From: Desulfobacterales bacterium
Lineage (GTDB): Bacteria > Desulfobacterota > Desulfobacteria > Desulfobacterales > Desulfobacteraceae
Length of the DNA: 10,940 nucleotides
Assembly (NCBI GenBank): GCA_022361315.1
Contig: JAKSBB010001138.1
Span: 1-10,940, forward strand
Direction: 5' to 3'
Positions 7,796 to 10,940 of this stretch are shown one piece after another. The first letter of the stretch is position 1; each line of letters starts with the position of its first letter. Made by a program: the position numbers and the translations under genes. The notes under the pieces are model-generated. The model saw only the letters and a list, made by a program, of their open reading frames with translations, was not told the DNA's origin and made no database searches.

Positions 7796-9181
7796 ATGGG
7801 AAAACGGATTACCGAGTTGTCTGCCGATGTACTGAAAACGATTCTTGACAACCTGTATGATGAGGTGGTGGTGGTGGATGCCTCCGATAGAATCATCTAT
7901 GCCAACAAGGCATCGGAACGCCACTACAGCGTCCGGAAAAAAAGCCTTGTGGGCAAAAAAGTTTATGAGATCCCTGCCTGGTTCAACTGGGAACCCAACA
8001 CCCTGCCCATGGTCAAACGCACCAAAAAACGGCTCACCATTGAACAGACCTCCCCCATCGGAGAAAACATCCTCACCACGGCCACACCGGTGCTGGACGA
8101 TGCCAACGACATTGATATGATTGTTTACAATGTCAGGGATGTGGCCCAACTGGAGTCCGTAAAGCAGGATCTGGCCCTCACCCGGGAGCTTCTGGAAGAG
8201 ATTGAGCACCAGGAGGGCCCAAAGCACTTCTCCCTGCCGGACACCGATATTGTGGCCACGGACCGGGAAATGCAGAAAATCATCGCACTGGCGGAAAGCG
8301 TGGCTGTGGTGGACGCCACCGTGCTGATCCAGGGAGAATCCGGCACAGGAAAAGGCCTGATGGCCAAATTTATCCACAACAACAGCCTGAGGAAAGAAGC
8401 CCCTTTTCTGGCCATCAACTGCGCCGCAATCCCGGAGAACCTGCTGGAATCGGAATTGTTCGGCTATGCCCCCGGCACCTTCACCGGCGGCCACAAAGAG
8501 GGGGAGAAAGGGCTGATCGAACTGGCCCAGGGCGGCACCCTATTCCTGGATGAAATCGGTGAACTCTCCCCAAACCTCCAGGTAAAGTTCCTCCACGTTA
8601 TCCAGGAAAAGGAATTTATGCCCATCGGCGGCCGTGAGGTAAAAACAGCCGATGTCCGGATTATTGCCGCCACCAACCGTCGCCTTGAGGAGATGATCCG
8701 CACCGGCGCATTCCGGGAAGATCTCTATTACCGCCTCAACGTCATCAGCCTGAAGATTCCCGCGCTCAGGGACCGGCCCGAGGATATCCCCAGCCTGGCC
8801 TATACCTTCCTGAGAAAATTCGATCAGAAGTACAATACCAGCCATGAACTCTCCACCGCCTTTCTGGACACCCTGCTGGACCACGGCTGGCCCGGGAATA
8901 TCCGGGAACTTGAAAACCTCATGGAACGGCTGACCGTCACGGTCCGGGATGCGGTGATCGACACTCCCCATCTGCCCGAACGGATTTCAGCCCCGGGAAG
9001 GGTCAGTTTCCGGGAAAAATATCCCCTCAACACCTCTCTGGATGATCTTAAAAACGAGATTGAAAAGGATCTGATCCGCCGGGCCTACAAGCGCTTCGGC
9101 AGCTCAAGAAAAGTGGCAGCCTCCCTGAAAATCAGCCAGACCAAGGCGTCACGTCTCATCAGAAAGCATGTGACCCGGTGA
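7796..9181 (+). CDS. Sigma-54-dependent transcriptional activator (PAS - AAA+ - HTH enhancer-binding protein)
   Basis: A 461-residue bacterial enhancer-binding protein. An N-terminal PAS domain (about 10-118) replaces a receiver domain, so it probably senses a ligand or redox state rather than phosphorylation. A short charged helix (about 118-140) follows. The AAA+ domain (about 150-385) shows Walker A GESGTGKG (180-187), Walker B LFLDEI (249-254), AATN (291-294), arginine-finger region FREDLYYRLN (306-315) and WPGNIREL (365-372). The sigma-54-contacting loop reads GTFTGG (227-232) instead of canonical GAFTGA; the central Thr is kept. The C-terminal HTH (about 416-458) reads GSSRKVAASLKISQTKASRLIRK, closer to TyrR/RocR-type tails than to classic Fis. 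GGGGT lies five bases before the ATG. It sits directly upstream of two genes with matching sigma-54 promoters and a shared upstream element, so it is very probably their activator. The ligand is unknown. Confidence 0.95.
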   Translation: MGKRITELSADVLKTILDNLYDEVVVVDASDRIIYANKASERHYSVRKKSLVGKKVYEIPAWFNWEPNTLPMVKRTKKRLTIEQTSPIGENILTTATPVLDDANDIDMIVYNVRDVAQLESVKQDLALTRELLEEIEHQEGPKHFSLPDTDIVATDREMQKIIALAESVAVVDATVLIQGESGTGKGLMAKFIHNNSLRKEAPFLAINCAAIPENLLESELFGYAPGTFTGGHKEGEKGLIELAQGGTLFLDEIGELSPNLQVKFLHVIQEKEFMPIGGREVKTADVRIIAATNRRLEEMIRTGAFREDLYYRLNVISLKIPALRDRPEDIPSLAYTFLRKFDQKYNTSHELSTAFLDTLLDHGWPGNIRELENLMERLTVTVRDAVIDTPHLPERISAPGRVSFREKYPLNTSLDDLKNEIEKDLIRRAYKRFGSSRKVAASLKISQTKASRLIRKHVTR

Positions 9182-9215
9182 GTTGGTTTTAACTCACCCG
9201 GTTCAAGATCAACTC
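9180..9215 (+). promoter_or_regulatory. Putative enhancer/UAS copy 1 for the PAS-type EBP
   Basis: The dyad GAGTTGGTTTTAACTC (9180-9195; arms GAGTT/AACTC, 6-base spacer) is followed by GTTCAA (9201-9206) and a further CAACTC (9210-9215). The two AACTCA half-sites start exactly 20 bp apart (9191 and 9211), about two helical turns. The same architecture recurs at 10267-10302 with 32 of 36 bases identical. The element begins inside the EBP stop codon (TGA, 9179-9181) and starts 127 bp before the -24 GG of the next promoter, a usual EBP enhancer distance. Confidence 0.75.
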
Positions 9216-9305
9216 AACAACAGCGGTTTTGCCAAGGGGTTCCAAAACGTCCAATCCCCATTTAAGCAAGCATCTTCCCAATATTTACCAACCCTGTCTT
9301 TTCCC

Positions 9306-9321
9306 TGGTACATCCTTTGCT
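9306..9321 (+). promoter_or_regulatory. Sigma-54 promoter of the solute-binding protein gene
   Basis: TGGTACATCCTTTGCT matches the sigma-54 consensus TGGCAC-N5-TTGCW with one mismatch. GG is at 9307-9308 and GC at 9319-9320, with correct spacing. The start point is expected near 9332, giving about a 58-base leader. The near-identical sequence at 10402-10417 supports it strongly. Confidence 0.85.
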
Positions 9322-9326
9322 CTCAT

Positions 9327-9356
9327 TTAATCCCGAAACCGTTAATCCCGAAGCCG
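9327..9356. repeat. 15-bp tandem repeat at the transcription start of the solute-binding protein gene
   Basis: TTAATCCCGAAACCG (9327-9341) is immediately followed by TTAATCCCGAAGCCG (9342-9356), 14/15 identical. The first copy overlaps the predicted sigma-54 start point. A related CCCCAAAACCG occurs at the same relative position after the second promoter (about 10428-10438), so the unit may derive from a shared promoter module. Confidence 0.6.
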
Positions 9357-9389
9357 TAGCTTACACCCCAACAAAAAAAGGAGAGCAAG

Positions 9390-10160
9390 ATGCAGAAAAA
9401 CAGTCTTATTGCAGCATTACTTATGGTTCTTTTCACCTGTTCACCGGGCTTTACCGCGGAACCTATCAAAATTGCCACGGGGGAATACGCCCCCTATGCC
9501 TCTGAAAAAGGACACGGTGGCGGATTCGTCAATCACCTGATCAAGGCCGCCTTTCTCGAGGAAGGCGTACAGGTCACCTTTAAATACATGCCTTGGAAGC
9601 GAACCCTTGAGCTGACACGAAAAGGTGAATTTGCGGCGGTCTCTTATTATTTCTGCACCCCTGAACGGGCCCGGGATTTTCTCTGCAGTGATTCTCTGTA
9701 TGAGGACAGTTATCAGTTCATCGCCCTCAAGGAGAGCCCCATGGACGACTGGCAAACACTTTCGGATTTCAAAGGGAAGAAAATCGGTGCCACCCTCTCC
9801 TACGGCTACGTGGAAGCCTTCTACACCGAAGGAAAAAACGGCACCTACAGACTTGATGTTGTAAAGGATGATCTCACCAACCTCAAGAAATTACTCTCAG
9901 GCCGTATCGATTATTTTCCGATTAACGTGGTCGTGGGTAACTCCCTGCTAAGAAATGAATTCCCTGCAGGCACCATAGATAAAATCAAGGTATTGCCCAG
10001 ACCCCTTGCCAGCAGTGCCGCCACCTTGATGTTCCCCAAAAGCCGCCAGGCATCCGAAACCCTGCTTAATACATTCAACACAGGACTAAATAAACTGAAA
10101 AGTAAGGGCACCTATGATCAGATGTTCCAGGACCTTCTGGACGGGAAATATGAAAACTAA
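9390..10160 (+). CDS. Orphan periplasmic solute-binding protein, SBP_bac_3 (amino-acid-binding type)
   Basis: A 256-residue exported protein. Residues 1-23 form a signal peptide with a likely cleavage after FTA, before EPIKIATGEYAPY; Cys17 is not in a good lipobox. The mature part resembles family-3 solute-binding proteins: IKIATGEYAPY as the first strand, PWKRTLELTRKGEF around 68-81, TPERARDF (90-97) where the family carries its ligand-carboxylate-binding Arg (probably Arg93), and the lobe-crossing segment FKGKKIGATLSYGY (127-140). AAGGAG lies six bases before the ATG. A sigma-54 promoter lies upstream and a strong terminator immediately downstream, so it is probably monocistronic. No ABC permease or ATPase gene is adjacent. 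It may work with a transporter encoded elsewhere or act as a periplasmic sensor. A polar organic acid or amino-acid ligand is plausible, but its identity cannot be read. Confidence 0.88.
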   Translation: MQKNSLIAALLMVLFTCSPGFTAEPIKIATGEYAPYASEKGHGGGFVNHLIKAAFLEEGVQVTFKYMPWKRTLELTRKGEFAAVSYYFCTPERARDFLCSDSLYEDSYQFIALKESPMDDWQTLSDFKGKKIGATLSYGYVEAFYTEGKNGTYRLDVVKDDLTNLKKLLSGRIDYFPINVVVGNSLLRNEFPAGTIDKIKVLPRPLASSAATLMFPKSRQASETLLNTFNTGLNKLKSKGTYDQMFQDLLDGKYEN

Positions 10161-10197
10161 ATCCTGATCCCACCCCAGAAAATTCCGGTTTCATTTC

Positions 10198-10235
10198 GGC
10201 CGGGTACTGCCCCAGGGGTGGGACCCGGCCCTTTT
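10198..10235 (+). terminator. Rho-independent terminator of the solute-binding protein gene
   Basis: GGCCGGGT (10198-10205) pairs perfectly with ACCCGGCC (10223-10230), followed by CTTTT. The loop (10206-10222) is GC-rich and contains CCCCAGGGG. It begins 38 bases after the stop codon and should isolate this gene from the next. Confidence 0.85.
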
Positions 10236-10266
10236 AATTTCAACTGGGTTTAAGTCCCGGTAAGAC

Positions 10267-10302
10267 GAGTTGGTTTTAACTCAACCCGTTCAAAAACAAC
10301 TC
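10267..10302 (+). promoter_or_regulatory. Putative enhancer/UAS copy 2 for the PAS-type EBP
   Basis: This is the second copy of the element at 9180-9215. It has the identical dyad GAGTTGGTTTTAACTC (10267-10282), GTTCAA at the same offset (10288-10293) and CAACTC at 10297-10302. The AACTCA half-sites are again exactly 20 bp apart (10278 and 10298). Mismatches to copy 1 (4 of 36) fall only between the half-sites. It starts 136 bp before the -24 GG at 10403. It lies in a true intergenic region, so coding constraint cannot explain the conservation. Confidence 0.75.
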
Positions 10303-10401
10303 ACTTTGCGCGTCTCACCAATCACAGTCATTTTCATCACAACAAAAAAACACATTGTATTTATTGAATATTCACCTCATTTCTCCAATTTACAATCACA
10401 A

Positions 10402-10417
10402 TGGTACAGCCTTTGCT
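10402..10417 (+). promoter_or_regulatory. Sigma-54 promoter of the 3-hydroxyacyl-CoA dehydrogenase gene
   Basis: TGGTACAGCCTTTGCT has GG at 10403-10404 and GC at 10415-10416. It differs from the promoter at 9306-9321 at one of 16 positions. The start point is expected near 10428, with about a 37-base leader before the ATG at 10465. An AT-rich stretch (10330-10400) between UAS and promoter may help looping; no clear IHF consensus was found. Confidence 0.85.
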
Positions 10418-10464
10418 CTTACTAAAGCCCCAAAACCGATTCAGACAATTAAAGAGGAGAAGCA

Positions 10465-10940
10465 ATGAAACTTGAAGATATAAAACAAATCACGGTCCTG
10501 GGCTCCGGCGTCATGGGACACGGCATCGCCCAGGGGTTTGCCATGGGCGGATATCCCGTTACCATTTACGACATTGACACCAAGGTACTTGATGTGGCGC
10601 TGTCCCACATTAAAGAGAGCCTGGTATTGTTCAGCGAGTCCGGCTTGATCACCGAAGATGAGATTCCGGCGGTGATGGAACGGTTCACCGTTTCCACCGA
10701 CCTGGAAGACGCCGTTAAAGACAGCCAGTTTATCATCGAAGTCATCCCCGAAATAATGGATCTCAAGCAGAAAGTCCTGAGCCAGGTGGAAGCAGCCTGC
10801 CCCAAAGATGCGGTGATTGCCTCCAACACCTCCCATCTCAGAGTCAGTGAGGTATTTGCCACCCTGAACGATTCCTCCCGATCGGTGGGTGCCCACTATT
10901 TTAATCCGCCCCAGATCTGCCCCACCGTGGAAGTGGTAAA
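10465..10940 (+). CDS. 3-hydroxyacyl-CoA dehydrogenase family protein, NAD-binding part (3' end beyond window)
   Basis: The first 158 codons are present; the gene continues past the window edge. The product should oxidise an L-3-hydroxyacyl-CoA (or related 3-hydroxy acid) to the 3-keto form with NAD+ in the cytoplasm. The Rossmann loop is GSGVMGHGIA (13-22), with Asp36 ending the second strand, which favours NAD over NADP. The substrate-pocket motif SNTSHLRVSE is at 120-129, and His144 in GAHYFNPP is the likely catalytic His. The NPPQICPTVEVVK segment departs from the FNPVPVMKLVEV of classic fatty-acid beta-oxidation enzymes and recalls the HxFNPPxxxPLVEVV of carnitine-dehydrogenase/lambda-crystallin relatives, so the substrate may not be an ordinary fatty acyl-CoA. 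GAGGAG lies five bases before the ATG. It is expressed from a sigma-54 promoter under the presumed control of the EBP and may be the first gene of a catabolic operon. Confidence 0.9.
   Translation, partial: MKLEDIKQITVLGSGVMGHGIAQGFAMGGYPVTIYDIDTKVLDVALSHIKESLVLFSESGLITEDEIPAVMERFTVSTDLEDAVKDSQFIIEVIPEIMDLKQKVLSQVEAACPKDAVIASNTSHLRVSEVFATLNDSSRSVGAHYFNPPQICPTVEVV

Noticed and set aside
7709..8494. Minus-strand 261-residue open frame antisense to the EBP gene
   Set aside because: It is the complement of the strongly supported PAS/AAA+ coding frame; its His/Gly/Phe-rich composition is typical of a GC-rich antisense shadow.
10330..10400. IHF site between UAS copy 2 and its sigma-54 promoter
   Set aside because: The stretch is AT-rich and could be bent, but no sequence fits the IHF consensus WATCAANNNNTTR well on either strand.

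Overview
The window looks like chromosomal DNA of a Gram-negative, signalling-rich anaerobe, most probably a sulfate-reducing Desulfobacterota (Desulfobacteraceae-like). The reasons are moderate-to-high GC, multi-PAS hybrid histidine kinases with a two-helix membrane anchor, a very large kinase/ATPase/GGDEF fusion, and sigma-54 regulation of a CoA-metabolism gene. The taxonomic call is inference from gene style; no rRNA or marker gene is present.

Region 1 (1-2490) holds a membrane-anchored PAS-PAS hybrid histidine kinase on the minus strand and the divergent intergenic region upstream of it. That intergenic region has a hairpin, a 10-bp tandem repeat and a plausible sigma-70 promoter firing rightward. 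Region 2 (2491-7629) is one 1712-residue protein that joins a Ser/Thr protein kinase, a STAND/AAA_16 ATPase, a TPR-like helical region, a GAF domain, a coiled coil and an apparently active diguanylate cyclase. It probably couples protein phosphorylation and NTP-dependent assembly to c-di-GMP synthesis.

Region 3 (7796-10940) is the most interesting part and reads as a small sigma-54 regulon. A PAS-AAA-HTH enhancer-binding protein (EBP) is followed by an orphan periplasmic solute-binding protein, which has its own terminator, and then by the 5' part of a 3-hydroxyacyl-CoA dehydrogenase family gene. Each of the two downstream genes has a near-identical sigma-54 promoter of the form TGGTACA[T/G]CCTTTGCT. 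Each promoter is preceded, 127 or 136 bp upstream, by the same 36-bp composite element (32/36 identical): a perfect GAGTT-N6-AACTC dyad plus an extra AACTC half-site exactly 20 bp further on. This is very likely the enhancer (UAS) bound by the EBP. The first copy overlaps the EBP's own stop codon.

The inferred working of region 3 is that the PAS domain senses a small molecule or metabolic state. The EBP then binds the paired UASs and drives sigma-54 transcription of a periplasmic binding protein and a CoA-dependent catabolic gene or operon that continues beyond the window. The substrate cannot be read from the sequence. No RNA genes, CRISPR arrays, insertion sequences or integration sites were seen.
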